This document shows positions 54,125 through 62,571 of a stretch of DNA of 64,000 nt, one piece after another. The stretch is from Nereida sp024640765 (GTDB lineage Bacteria; Pseudomonadota; Alphaproteobacteria; Rhodobacterales; Rhodobacteraceae). The stretch lies in contig JAHEEK010000003.1 of the NCBI GenBank assembly GCA_024640765.1, positions 108,271 to 172,270 on the forward strand, read 5' to 3'. A program made the translations under genes and the position numbers. How positions within the stretch are numbered: position 1 is the stretch's first letter; every line of letters starts with the position of its first letter. Under the pieces are notes generated by a model. It saw only the letters and a list, made by a program, of their open reading frames with translations. It was not told where the DNA came from and ran no database searches.

Positions 54125-54559
54125 ATGAAAACGACACTACTTACCCTGACCGCCGCAATGGCTATCGGTGGCGCTGCATTTGCAGACGGCCACGCTTCTG
54201 GTGATGCTGCTGCTGGCGAAGATGCATTCAAAAACTGTACAACATGCCACTGGGTTCAAGATGCAGACGGCAATGACATTGTTGGTAAGAAAAAGCCAAC
54301 TGGTCCAAACCTTTACAACGTCGTCGGCAACGCGATCGCTCAGTCTGATTATCGCTACTCCAAGCTGATGAAAGCTGGCACAGATGCTGGTCTCGTGTGG
54401 GACGAAGCATCGTTTGTCGTTTATGTTCAGGACCCAACAGGGTACCTGAAAGAGGCTACAGGTGAAAAAGGCCGCAGCAAAATGAGCTATAAAGTACGTA
54501 AAGAAGAAGACGCTGTGAACATTTACGCGTACCTTGCGTCGCTGGCCCCAGCTAACTGA
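54125..54559 (+). CDS. cycA: Cytochrome c2, periplasmic electron carrier
   Basis: A 144-residue preprotein: signal peptide (KTTLLTLTAAMAIGGAAFA), haem-binding CTTCH (Cys38, Cys41, His42) and axial Met120 in KMSYK. GPNLYNVVGNAIA and the C-terminal VNIYAYLASL helix are typical of cytochrome c2/c550. With no pufC in the puf operon, this is the most likely direct donor to the oxidised reaction centre. Start at ATG 54125; an in-frame codon 21 bp upstream would precede the signal peptide. Followed by an excellent terminator. Confidence 0.94.
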   Translation: MKTTLLTLTAAMAIGGAAFADGHASGDAAAGEDAFKNCTTCHWVQDADGNDIVGKKKPTGPNLYNVVGNAIAQSDYRYSKLMKAGTDAGLVWDEASFVVYVQDPTGYLKEATGEKGRSKMSYKVRKEEDAVNIYAYLASLAPAN

Positions 54560-54596
54560 TCTAAAAATAAAAATTTTGTTTTTTTGTGTGAAAAGC

Positions 54597-54630
54597 AATG
54601 GCCGTCCCCGTTTGGGGGCGGCCATTTTTT
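54597..54630 (+). terminator. Strong intrinsic terminator after cycA
   Basis: A 12-13 bp GC-rich stem (AATGGCCGTCCCC with GGGGGCGGCCATT, one G-U) and a 4-base GTTT loop, then seven Ts. Marks the end of the second PGC block. Confidence 0.93.
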
Positions 54631-54745
54631 TAGCGAAACTAGATACTCCGCAGCTTAGACCGGTTGAACGAGCTGACCATTTAGGTCACCGGCAGCACCC
54701 GCGTCACGGTGGACGCGATTAAGGCCAATGCGGCGCAAATCCTGC

Positions 54746-55276
54746 CTAGGGGGTTGCGAGAGATTTGTACGGAACGTCCTTTTTGTTGCGGCTGTGGTAT
54801 ACGATTGTGGGATTCCAAGGCGCAAGTTTATCGGCGATCGCTTGGCCAATGCGACCCAGGCCCAAAATACCGATTGTTTGATTTTCGACTGATCGGGTGA
54901 GGGGGGCGCTGCCCTTGCTTTCCCAAGCACCAGATCGCACATAGGCATCGTCGCGCAATGCTTCGCGATAGCAGGCAAGCACTAATAAAACGGCAGTAGT
55001 AGCGACTTCGGCGTTCAGTACATTTGGTGTATGAGTGACGACAATACCGCGTTTCACGGCTTCAGTAGTGTCGATGGCGTCGTATCCTACACCATAACAC
55101 GAGATGTGCTTTAGGGTGGGTAACGAGGCCATGACATCGGGTTTGATCCCGTCGTGTCCATTGGTGCAAACATAAGTGATCCTATTTGCCGGGTAATCGC
55201 CATCTGCCAATTTATGAATAGTGAATTTGGCGGCCATTCTGGCCATCATTTCGTCGGTGGCATCACCGATCAGCAA
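54746..55276 (-). pseudogene. Truncated D-isomer-specific 2-hydroxyacid dehydrogenase
   Basis: The 176-residue product has the N-terminal substrate half and the start of the NAD domain (IGILGLGRIGQAIADKLAP) but ends at KDVPYKSLATP. Intact enzymes (about 310 residues) carry the catalytic Arg/Glu/His in the missing half. Homology stops near 54760, so this is a 3'-truncated gene. From there to 54632 no further dehydrogenase sequence is visible. A short in-frame overlap in another frame ends GQLVQPV, origin unknown. First in line of a degraded sugar-acid cluster. Confidence 0.8.
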
Positions 55277-55280
55277 CAGA

Positions 55281-56126
55281 TCAGTTATCTTGACGGACCT
55301 CCTGTCTCTGTTTGCCGAGACCTTGTATCGTCAATTCCATAACATCGCCAACTTTCAGATAAACTGGTTCTGGCTTCATGCCCATGCCCACGCCAGGCGG
55401 TGTTCCGGTGGTAATTACATCGCCTGGATGCAAGGTCATCAAGCTGCTGAGATGTTCAATAATTTCCGCAACTGTGAAGATCATTGTTGATGTGTTTCCA
55501 GTTTGCATCCGCTCACCGTTCACATCAAGCGACATCGCAAGGTTTTGTGGGTCGCCGACTTCATCGCGGGTTACTAACCACGGACCAGTAGGACCATATG
55601 TGTCGCAGGATTTACCCTTGGTCCATTGTCCTGTTAATTTCGTTTGGAAGTGCCGCTCGCTAACATCGTTGATTACGCAGTAGCCCGCGACATGATCAAG
55701 CGCATTTTCGCTGCTGACATATTTTGCGGTTTTGCCAATGACGACACCCAGTTCGATTTCCCAGTCAGTATGAGTGGATCCGCGTGGCATGATCACATCG
55801 TCATTAGGGCCGACGACGGCGGAGTTGGCTTTGAAGAACAGGATCGGATGCTCAGGGATTGGTGCTCCGGTTTCGGCTGCATGGTCAGAGTAGTTCAGAC
55901 CTATGCACAGGAACTTTCCAATGTTGCCAACACAGGCACCAATACGAGGTGTGCCGCTGACAATAGGCAATGTACTTGGGTCAAGATTGCGCAGCTTGTC
56001 CAGTGTTGAATCGTCCAACATGTCGCCCGTTATGTCAGCCACATGGGCCGACAAATCGCGCAGTGTATTGCCGTCCATTATGCCAGCTCTCTCAGCACCC
56101 ATATCTCCGTAACGTACTAGTTTCAT
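55281..56126 (-). CDS. Fumarylacetoacetate hydrolase family protein
   Basis: A 281-residue FAH-fold enzyme. Divalent-metal ligands are in DWEIELGVVIG (E-x-E), with FLCIGLNYSDHA and ITTGTPPGVGMGMKP typical of the 2,4-diketo-3-deoxy-fuconate hydrolase/ureidoglycolate lyase-like group. Neighbouring IlvD/Edd dehydratase and SDR genes point to a sugar-acid route (such as L-fucose or L-rhamnose) ending in pyruvate plus lactate-type products. The reading frame is intact although the adjacent genes are broken. Substrate inferred only from context. Confidence 0.82.
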   Translation of the reverse strand: MKLVRYGDMGAERAGIMDGNTLRDLSAHVADITGDMLDDSTLDKLRNLDPSTLPIVSGTPRIGACVGNIGKFLCIGLNYSDHAAETGAPIPEHPILFFKANSAVVGPNDDVIMPRGSTHTDWEIELGVVIGKTAKYVSSENALDHVAGYCVINDVSERHFQTKLTGQWTKGKSCDTYGPTGPWLVTRDEVGDPQNLAMSLDVNGERMQTGNTSTMIFTVAEIIEHLSSLMTLHPGDVITTGTPPGVGMGMKPEPVYLKVGDVMELTIQGLGKQRQEVRQDN

Positions 56127-56138
56127 TTTATTTTCCTT

Positions 56139-57916
56139 TTAGTGATTGTCGCGTGGCATGTGCTTTCTTGCAACGTCTTGATAGTCGGCGGCGCCGTCGA
56201 GCGTCATACCTTCGTCAAAGCGGCCGACCTTTTCGCGGAACAGCGCCTGCCATGGGGTTTGGCTTTCAGGAATGCCGTAGCCACCTTGGCCAGCCAGATG
56301 GCGGGCGCGATCCGCTAGCTCGTTCAATGGAACAAGCATGTCAGCGGTGCATTTGTTCAAGTCGATGCGTACGCGGTCGCCTGTTTGCAACAGCGCTAGC
56401 CCGCCACCATCCGCGGCCTCGGGCGAGGCGTTCAAGATCGAGGGGGAACCAGAGGTTCCAGATTGCCTTCCGTCTCCGATACAAGGGAGCGCCTCAACAC
56501 CCTTTGTGAGGAGATAGGCAGGCGGGCGCATGTTCACGACCTCCGCTCCTCCTGGGTAGCCCTTGGGTCCAGCACCACGCATGAACAAAACGCATTTCTC
56601 GTCGATATTTTCAGCGGGATCATCGATACGGCGATGGAATTCTTCTGGCCCCTCGAATACAATTGCTCGGCCTTCAAACGCATTTGGATCGTTGGGATTT
56701 TCAAGATAGGCGGCGCTAATCACAGAAGTTTTCATTAAGGCACTGTCGAATAGATTGCCCGTCATGTTTATAAAGCCTGCCTGCGTCTGAAGCGGATCGC
56801 TTACGGGCTTGATCACGCGCTGGTCCTCGCTGCGCAATTGTCTGCTATGCTGTGCCCGTTTGCGGTGATCACGTTGGGATGGGGCAGTAAGCCAGCTTCT
56901 ATCAATTCGCCGACGACGGCAGGAACGCCACCTGCATGCTGGTAATCTTCTCCCAAAAATTCACCTGCCGGCTGTAGATTGACTAGCAAGGGGACGTCAT
57001 GGCCAAGCTTTTGCCAGTCGTCATTGTCTAGTGGGACACCAAGGTGGCGGGCAATCCCGTTGAGATGAATGGGTGCATTTGTCGATCCGCCAATGGCTGA
57101 GTTAATTGCAATAGCGTTTTCGAAAGCCTCCCGCGTCATGATATCGGAGGGACGAAGGTCTTCCCAAACCATCTCTACTATACGCTTGCCTGTCTCATAA
57201 CTGATTTGACCGCGCTCTCGGTAGGGGGCGGGAATCGCTGCAGAGCCGGGCAATTGCATGCCCAAAGCCTCAGCCAGGCTGTTCATCGTCGTTGCTGTGC
57301 CAATAGTGTTGCAGTAGCCCACGGATGGCGCCGAAGAAGCTACTAAATCCATAAAGCCGTCATCGTCTATTCTTCCCGCTGCAAGCATTTCGCGGGCTTT
57401 CCACACTATGGTGCCGGAACCGGTACGCTCTCCCTTGAACCAGCCGTTGAGCATGGGGCCCACGCTAAGTGCTATGGCGGGGATATTCACTGTGGCTGCC
57501 GCCATCAGCAACGCCGGTGTAGTCTTGTCACAGCCGATGTTGAGGACTACCCCGTCTAGCGGATAACCAAACAAGGTCTCGACCAGTGACAAATAGGCTA
57601 GATTGCGATCCAGCATGGCCGTGGGGCGTTTACCCGTTTCCTGAATTGGATGTACAGGCACTTCGATACAGGTGCCACCTGCTGCGATGATGCCGTCGCG
57701 GACCCGTTTTGTCAGCTCAATGTGGTGGCGGTTACAGGGGCTAAGATCACTACCTGTTTGGGCGATAGCAATGATCGGTTTGCCAGATTGCAGTTCCGAT
57801 CGGGTAAGACCATAATTTAGATACCGCTCCAGATACAGCGCAGTCATTTCGGGATTATCGGAATTCATGAACCATTTTCGTGACCGAAGATCTTCGATGT
57901 CTATTTTCTTAGTCAT
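56139..57916 (-). pseudogene. Frameshifted IlvD/Edd-family sugar-acid dehydratase
   Basis: Two overlapping minus-strand frames together make one IlvD/Edd dehydratase of about 590 residues. The N-terminal part (57916 down to about 56838) has the Fe-S cysteines (DLSPCNRHH, NIGCDKTTPA, VGYCNTIGTAT). The C-terminal part (to 56139) has the NLFDSALMKTSVI and FMRGAGPKGYPG blocks. Translation of the first frame stops after GHSIADNCAARTSA at 56813. Restoring one lost base near 56835 gives NCRSEDQRVIKPV, the expected continuity. So a one-base deletion, or a sequencing error, disables it. Likely substrate is a fuconate- or xylonate-type acid. It overlaps the SDR by four bases. Confidence 0.85.
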
Positions 57917-58659
57917 TGGCCTGACCAGCCTCCGTCGATGATATGTGGATGCCCTGTGGTAAAAGCACTTTCATCACTTGCAAGATAGACGACCAATGCA
58001 GCTATTTCTTGAGCGGTTGCGACGCGACCCATTGGTTGGCGTTCGACAAACTGCTGAAGGGCGGCCTCTTTACTGCCCAATTTCTTACCCAACTCATCCA
58101 CGCGGTCGTGCCAGCTTGGGGATTCTACAGTGCCGGGGCAGATACAGTTACAACGAATGCCTCGCGATACATAATCAACTGCGACTGATTTTGTTAAGCC
58201 GATAACAGCTGCCTTCGTCGTGCCATAGACAAAGCGGTTTGCCGCCCCAATCACGCTCGAACACGCGGACGACATATTGATAATAGATCCTGAGTTGCGT
58301 TCCAGCATGCCAGGCAATGCTGCACGTATTGTACGCAGCATTGAACGGACATTGAGGTCAAATGCAAAATCAAGTTCATCATCCGTAGCTTCCAACACTG
58401 AGCCGTGGTGAACAAAACCTGCACAGTTGAAAAGTACGTCAGGTTTTGCGCGTGCGACACCCTCGGCTACACTGTCATCGCTGCAAGCATCGAGGGCGAA
58501 TGTTTTGATACCCGTCAATGTCGCCAGCGCTTCGGTGTTGACATCGGTGGCGAAAACCTCCGCTCCTTCAGCAGCCATCGCAATAGCGCTGGCGCGCCCA
58601 ATGCCTTGGCCAGCTGCGGTGACTAAGACGCGCTTCCCCTCAAGTCTTTTTTTTGTCAT
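57913..58659 (-). CDS. SDR oxidoreductase, likely 2-keto-3-deoxy-L-fuconate dehydrogenase type
   Basis: A 248-residue short-chain dehydrogenase with TAAGQGIGRASAIAMAAEG (NAD motif, residues 14-32), INMSSACSSV (catalytic Ser) and YGTTKAAVIG (Tyr-x3-Lys). The sequence style, including NCICPGTVESPSW and a TGHPHIIDGGW end, resembles bacterial 2-keto-3-deoxy-L-fuconate dehydrogenases and the BDH2-like group. It leads the cluster and overlaps the dehydratase start (ATGA). Function is inferred from family and neighbours. Confidence 0.82.
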   Translation of the reverse strand: MTKKRLEGKRVLVTAAGQGIGRASAIAMAAEGAEVFATDVNTEALATLTGIKTFALDACSDDSVAEGVARAKPDVLFNCAGFVHHGSVLEATDDELDFAFDLNVRSMLRTIRAALPGMLERNSGSIINMSSACSSVIGAANRFVYGTTKAAVIGLTKSVAVDYVSRGIRCNCICPGTVESPSWHDRVDELGKKLGSKEAALQQFVERQPMGRVATAQEIAALVVYLASDESAFTTGHPHIIDGGWSGQ

Positions 58660-59132
58660 CGATATCTCCCCGTTACAGATTTAAATAGCATCCGAAAGCA
58701 ATCGAACTACTGCAATAGAGAAACATCCAAGGATCTAATCGCACAGGAAGCCGAGATTTGAATGCGCTTAGTCAGTCTATGATGGCGTAACGCTTGGAAA
58801 CCAAGTCCTGCATTTGCTGAATGCAAACTTTTGCTAACAAGTTAGCCGACCAATTAGCCGTTCAGACAGAATGCGGTCGAAGAACGCTGCATTTCACATT
58901 TCAAAATACGACTAGCTACTTGGGCTGCTTACGTAGATGATCTTTTATGCCTCGGAAGCAGTTGGAAATAGCATCGTATTACTGCCTTGTCTTGGGTTCG
59001 AAAAAGGCTGAAGCCTAGGCTAGAAGAGTGCCTCAAAAGTATAATTAACTAAAGTGTCATTAAGCAATTATGACTGCAATGGCATGTAGTCCCAGAAAAC
59101 AAAATTAAAGAAAATATTAACAAGCCAAAATT
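58660..59132. other. AT-rich intergenic region with dyads, no gene seen
   Basis: 473 bp without a recognisable coding sequence. GCATT-TGCTG-AATGC (58810-58824) and GCTAAC-AA-GTTAGC (58833-58846) are compact inverted repeats upstream of the SDR operon and could be operator sites of a lost regulator. The 59020-59150 part is very AT-rich and abuts the 3' end of regB; no clear terminator is visible. Confidence 0.4.
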
Positions 59133-60533
59133 TTAGACGTCAAATTGCTCATTTTTGCCAAGTGACACTGTTTTGTTGCTGATTATTTTAGAGGCTAGCC
59201 ATGACACTTCGACGATTGCGCCGCTTCGGTTGAGTGGTGTGGATGTCTCTATGGCGGGGTCTGATCCGTTTGAAAATCGCAGGGTTGCGCCCGATCTTTC
59301 GAGCAGTGTTTTGGCAATAAATAGACCAAGCCCCATTCCCTTATAACCTGGCCGTTTTTGCTGATCAGTTTGTGATTTACGGCGTTTAACAAATGGATCG
59401 CCAATCCGGTTAAACACCTGCTGTGAAAACCCGTCGCCATCATCAGTGATCCGCAGTGTTATTTCGGTATCGCTCCATTGCACATCGATCCAAACCTGCG
59501 TGTCGGCGAAGTCTACCGCGTTTTGGATAAGGTTCCGCAGTCCGTGAATAATTTCGGGCCGACGATTGATGTGGGGCTGCGGAACGTCGTGCGTGTCATC
59601 AATTGCTGAAACGTCAAAATTAACAGCCTTTCCGCGGTTCATGTGGGGCTCCGCGGCCTCCTGAAGAACGGCTGAAATGGGTGCTGTCATCAGGTGTTTG
59701 TCTTCCTTTCCGGCGCGCCCCATCGAATGCAAAATCTCGCGACAGCGTTCCGACTGGTCGCGGATTAGTTTTGCGTCATCATAAAGGTCAGGTTGTTCGG
59801 AAAGCTCTTCCATCAACTCGGCACTGACAAGTTTAATGGTGGCGAGCGGTGTTCCAAGCTCATGTGCGGCTGCAGCAACAACACCCCCCAAGTCTGTCAA
59901 TTTCTGCTCACGGGCGAGGGCCATTTGAGTAGCAACTAGAGCATTGGACATTGTGTTCATTTCAACTGTAACGCGGCGTGCGTAAAGCCCGATAAAGATG
60001 ACGCCAACGCCCATCGATACCCAGAAACCAAAGAGTAAAATAGACGGCATTTCATGGATGAAGCCCTGTGCGGTACGTAGCGGTACATAAAATGTTGTGA
60101 GAGCAGTAATCGCCAGTAACGTCAGTCCACCAACAGCAATTGTTGAGCGGGTGCTAAGTGCCGTGGCCGATATGGTCACGGGCGCGATCAGCAAAACAGC
60201 AAACGGGTTGTTCATACCCCCAGTCAAAAAAAGCAAAAGCGCCAACTGTCCAAGATCAAACATGATCATCGATAATGCTTCGTTCTCGTCTAATCTCTTG
60301 TTTTCAGGGAGTACGAATGTGGCGATCAGATTAAATATGATGCCTGCGCCAACAACCATCAGGCATAGCCCCAAATCAAGGCTGAGCGAGAAGTAGATTT
60401 TCCCCACCGCCATCGCAGCAAGTTGTCCGGTAATGGCGAGCCACCTTAAGCCGATCAGAGTCCGTATCCTGATCCAGTTGGCGCGTGCACTTTCCTCAAA
60501 AAGAGCAATCTCGGATGCGTGTTTTGTTGCCAC
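59133..60533 (-). CDS. regB: RegB/PrrB redox-sensing histidine kinase
   Basis: A 466-residue membrane kinase with about six N-terminal helices. The quinone-binding heptapeptide GGMNNPF lies near residue 103. The H-box is AAAAHELGTPLATIK, followed by the redox-active cysteine in SERCREILHSMG. The C-terminal ATPase domain has GLRNLIQNAVDFA and GKGMGLGLF-like G boxes (KGMGLGLFIAKTLLE). RegB phosphorylates RegA at low oxygen, inducing puf, puc and bch genes in Rhodobacter. It is divergent from senC-regA, the conserved layout. Confidence 0.95.
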   Translation of the reverse strand: MATKHASEIALFEESARANWIRIRTLIGLRWLAITGQLAAMAVGKIYFSLSLDLGLCLMVVGAGIIFNLIATFVLPENKRLDENEALSMIMFDLGQLALLLFLTGGMNNPFAVLLIAPVTISATALSTRSTIAVGGLTLLAITALTTFYVPLRTAQGFIHEMPSILLFGFWVSMGVGVIFIGLYARRVTVEMNTMSNALVATQMALAREQKLTDLGGVVAAAAHELGTPLATIKLVSAELMEELSEQPDLYDDAKLIRDQSERCREILHSMGRAGKEDKHLMTAPISAVLQEAAEPHMNRGKAVNFDVSAIDDTHDVPQPHINRRPEIIHGLRNLIQNAVDFADTQVWIDVQWSDTEITLRITDDGDGFSQQVFNRIGDPFVKRRKSQTDQQKRPGYKGMGLGLFIAKTLLERSGATLRFSNGSDPAIETSTPLNRSGAIVEVSWLASKIISNKTVSLGKNEQFDV

Positions 60534-60635
60534 GTTGATTTGTCCTTAATGTGACCCATGGTCGCTTATCAAAGCCTACCATATCCTGCTACTTAGCGCG
60601 CAAGACTACTTTTGGAATGTGAGAGGGCGTTAATT

Positions 60636-61250
60636 ATGGCTAAAGGTTTCGCTATTGCTGCGGGTGTTTCGACAACAGCACTGGTTATTGCTGGCGTTTT
60701 GGCGACAACTATTTTGGCGCCATCGAACAGGTTTGAGCAGTGCAACGTTATGGCTGTTGCCGGTGGTCAGCTTGGTGGACCATTCACTTTGGTAAATCAT
60801 AAAGGTGAGACGGTCACTGACGAGGATATTCTAACACAGCCCTCGCTGGTTTATTTTGGCTATACGTTTTGCCCTGACATTTGCCCGCTTGATGTTGTGC
60901 GAAACGTTGATGCGATTGATGCTTTGGCCGATCAGGGCAAAGATGTGAAACCTGTTTTCATTTCCATTGATCCCGAGCGTGATACGCCTGAAGTTTTGGC
61001 AGATTACGTCTTCAATTTTGGCGAAGATATGACGGCACTGACGGGTACGCCTGAGCAGGTGAAAGTAGCATCCAGAGCATACAAAACTTTCTACCAACGC
61101 CAAGAAGGTGACCCAGATTACTATTTGGTCGACCATTCAACGCAAAGCTATTTTGTGCTTCCTGAGCAAGGTATCGTTCAACCTTTTGGTAGGCAAATTC
61201 GACCAGACCGCATGGCAGAGCAGATGGCTTGCATGATGGACGCTCTCTAA
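60636..61250 (+). CDS. senC: SenC/PrrC, SCO1-family copper chaperone
   Basis: A 204-residue protein with an N-terminal anchor (TTALVIAGVLATTILA) and the SCO1/SenC motif TFCPDICP (Cys79, Cys83), plus the distal histidine in VDHSTQSYF. Family members deliver copper to cytochrome c oxidase. In Rhodobacter, SenC/PrrC also influences RegBA signalling. Start at ATG 60636; an in-frame TTG 24 bp upstream is less likely. It precedes regA by 62 bp. Confidence 0.9.
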   Translation: MAKGFAIAAGVSTTALVIAGVLATTILAPSNRFEQCNVMAVAGGQLGGPFTLVNHKGETVTDEDILTQPSLVYFGYTFCPDICPLDVVRNVDAIDALADQGKDVKPVFISIDPERDTPEVLADYVFNFGEDMTALTGTPEQVKVASRAYKTFYQRQEGDPDYYLVDHSTQSYFVLPEQGIVQPFGRQIRPDRMAEQMACMMDAL

Positions 61251-61312
61251 GAAATTGACCGCATAACAGTTCACTCCATATCATCACTCATAGACCAGTT
61301 TGGGAGATCACC

Positions 61313-61867
61313 ATGTCGGCTAAAGCAAAGTATGAAATTGGCGAAGACAAGACATTGCTTTTGGTCGATGACGATGAGCCGTTTCTAAAGCGTCTTGCGA
61401 AAGCCATGGAAAAGCGCGGCTTTGCGGTTGAGACTTCTGACAGTGTTGCAGGTGGAAAGGCGATCGCTACTGCGCGTCCGCCTGCATATGCCGTTGTGGA
61501 TTTACGGTTAGGTGATGGGAACGGTCTTGATGTGGTTGAGGTTCTGCGCGCGCGCCGTCCCGACAGCCGTATCGTCGTGTTGACCGGATACGGTGCAATT
61601 GCGACTGCTGTTGCTGCGGTAAAGATCGGAGCTACTGATTATTTATCAAAGCCAGCTGATGCGAATGACATTACCAACGCACTTTTGTCGGGCGATGATG
61701 AATTGCCCCCACCACCAGAAAACCCGATGTCAGCGGACCGTGTTCGTTGGGAGCATATTCAGCGTGTCTATGAGCTTTGTGACCGAAATGTTTCCGAGAC
61801 AGCACGCCGCTTGAACATGCACAGGAGAACGTTGCAGCGCATTTTGGCAAAACGTAGCCCGCGATAA
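61313..61867 (+). CDS. regA: RegA/PrrA global redox response regulator
   Basis: A 184-residue two-component regulator: receiver domain with phosphoacceptor Asp63 (VVDLRLGDGNGLDVV) and acidic pocket DDD at 19-21, a proline linker (PPPPENP) and a Fis-type C-terminal helix-turn-helix (SETARRLNMHRRTLQRILAK). Both are nearly invariant in the RegA/PrrA/ActR family. It activates photosynthesis, respiration and carbon-fixation genes under low oxygen in Rhodobacter. Converges with the HD-domain gene, one base apart. Confidence 0.96.
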   Translation: MSAKAKYEIGEDKTLLLVDDDEPFLKRLAKAMEKRGFAVETSDSVAGGKAIATARPPAYAVVDLRLGDGNGLDVVEVLRARRPDSRIVVLTGYGAIATAVAAVKIGATDYLSKPADANDITNALLSGDDELPPPPENPMSADRVRWEHIQRVYELCDRNVSETARRLNMHRRTLQRILAKRSPR

Positions 61868-61868
61868 G

Positions 61869-62459
61869 CTAAAGCTGTTCAATAAGTGCGTTGTAGCGTG
61901 CGGTGTAATCGGCGCGCACAACGGGTGCGGGGCGAAGTACGATTTCAAGATCGCCAATTAATGCTCCATTTGGTTTGCCAAAGAACTTATCTGCCTCCGC
62001 TTCGGAAAATCCTGCGATCTGAACTGCTTCCATCCATGCGCTGATCTGGTCAGCCTTTTTAATCTTTTTCTTAACGTTGACTGGTACTTTTGCCGGTAGA
62101 CCAAAGCGAATGTGGATTGCTGCCTCAAGGCGTTCATCCAAAGCACTGTAAACCGGTCCAACGGCGGCCTTAACGGGGCTAATCATGTCGCCAATCACGT
62201 ATTCAGGTGCATCATGTAAAAGCGCAGCTAGCTGCCATTTTGCGGGGGCGCTGGGGTTCATTCGGGAAAAAATCGTCTCAACAAGCAGTGAGTGTTCAGC
62301 AACGGAATAGGCGAAATCACCAATCGTCTGTCCATTCCAGCGGGCAACAAACGCCAACCCGTGAGCGATATCTTCGATCTCAATGTCGACTGGTGTCGGG
62401 TCAAGCAGGTCAAGTCGCCGTCCCGATAGCATACGCTGCCAAGCTCGTGGTTGTTTCAT
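61869..62459 (-). CDS. HD-domain phosphohydrolase (YfbR/5'-nucleotidase-like)
   Basis: A 196-residue HD-superfamily hydrolase. Metal ligands appear in SVAEHSLLVE and LLHDAPEYVIGD, typical of the YfbR-like (HD_3) group, which acts on nucleotides such as dNMPs. Substrate not shown here. It sits between regA and ahcY, convergent with regA and divergent from ahcY, in a place where Rhodobacter has hvrA/hvrB-type genes. Confidence 0.82.
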   Translation of the reverse strand: MKQPRAWQRMLSGRRLDLLDPTPVDIEIEDIAHGLAFVARWNGQTIGDFAYSVAEHSLLVETIFSRMNPSAPAKWQLAALLHDAPEYVIGDMISPVKAAVGPVYSALDERLEAAIHIRFGLPAKVPVNVKKKIKKADQISAWMEAVQIAGFSEAEADKFFGKPNGALIGDLEIVLRPAPVVRADYTARYNALIEQL

Positions 62460-62571
62460 CAGATACGCCCCGTAAGATCACTGCTCGAAACTAAGGACCC
62501 TTCTACGCATTGTCGAGATGGGTCTGGAGTGCTAACTGCCCATTAAATTCAAAACGAAAAGTGAGGCCATC

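Noticed and set aside
62460..62571. Possible S-adenosylhomocysteine riboswitch before ahcY
   Set aside because: Only a weak 6-bp pairing (GGACCC with GGGTCT) is seen, and the SAH riboswitch core was not recognisable.
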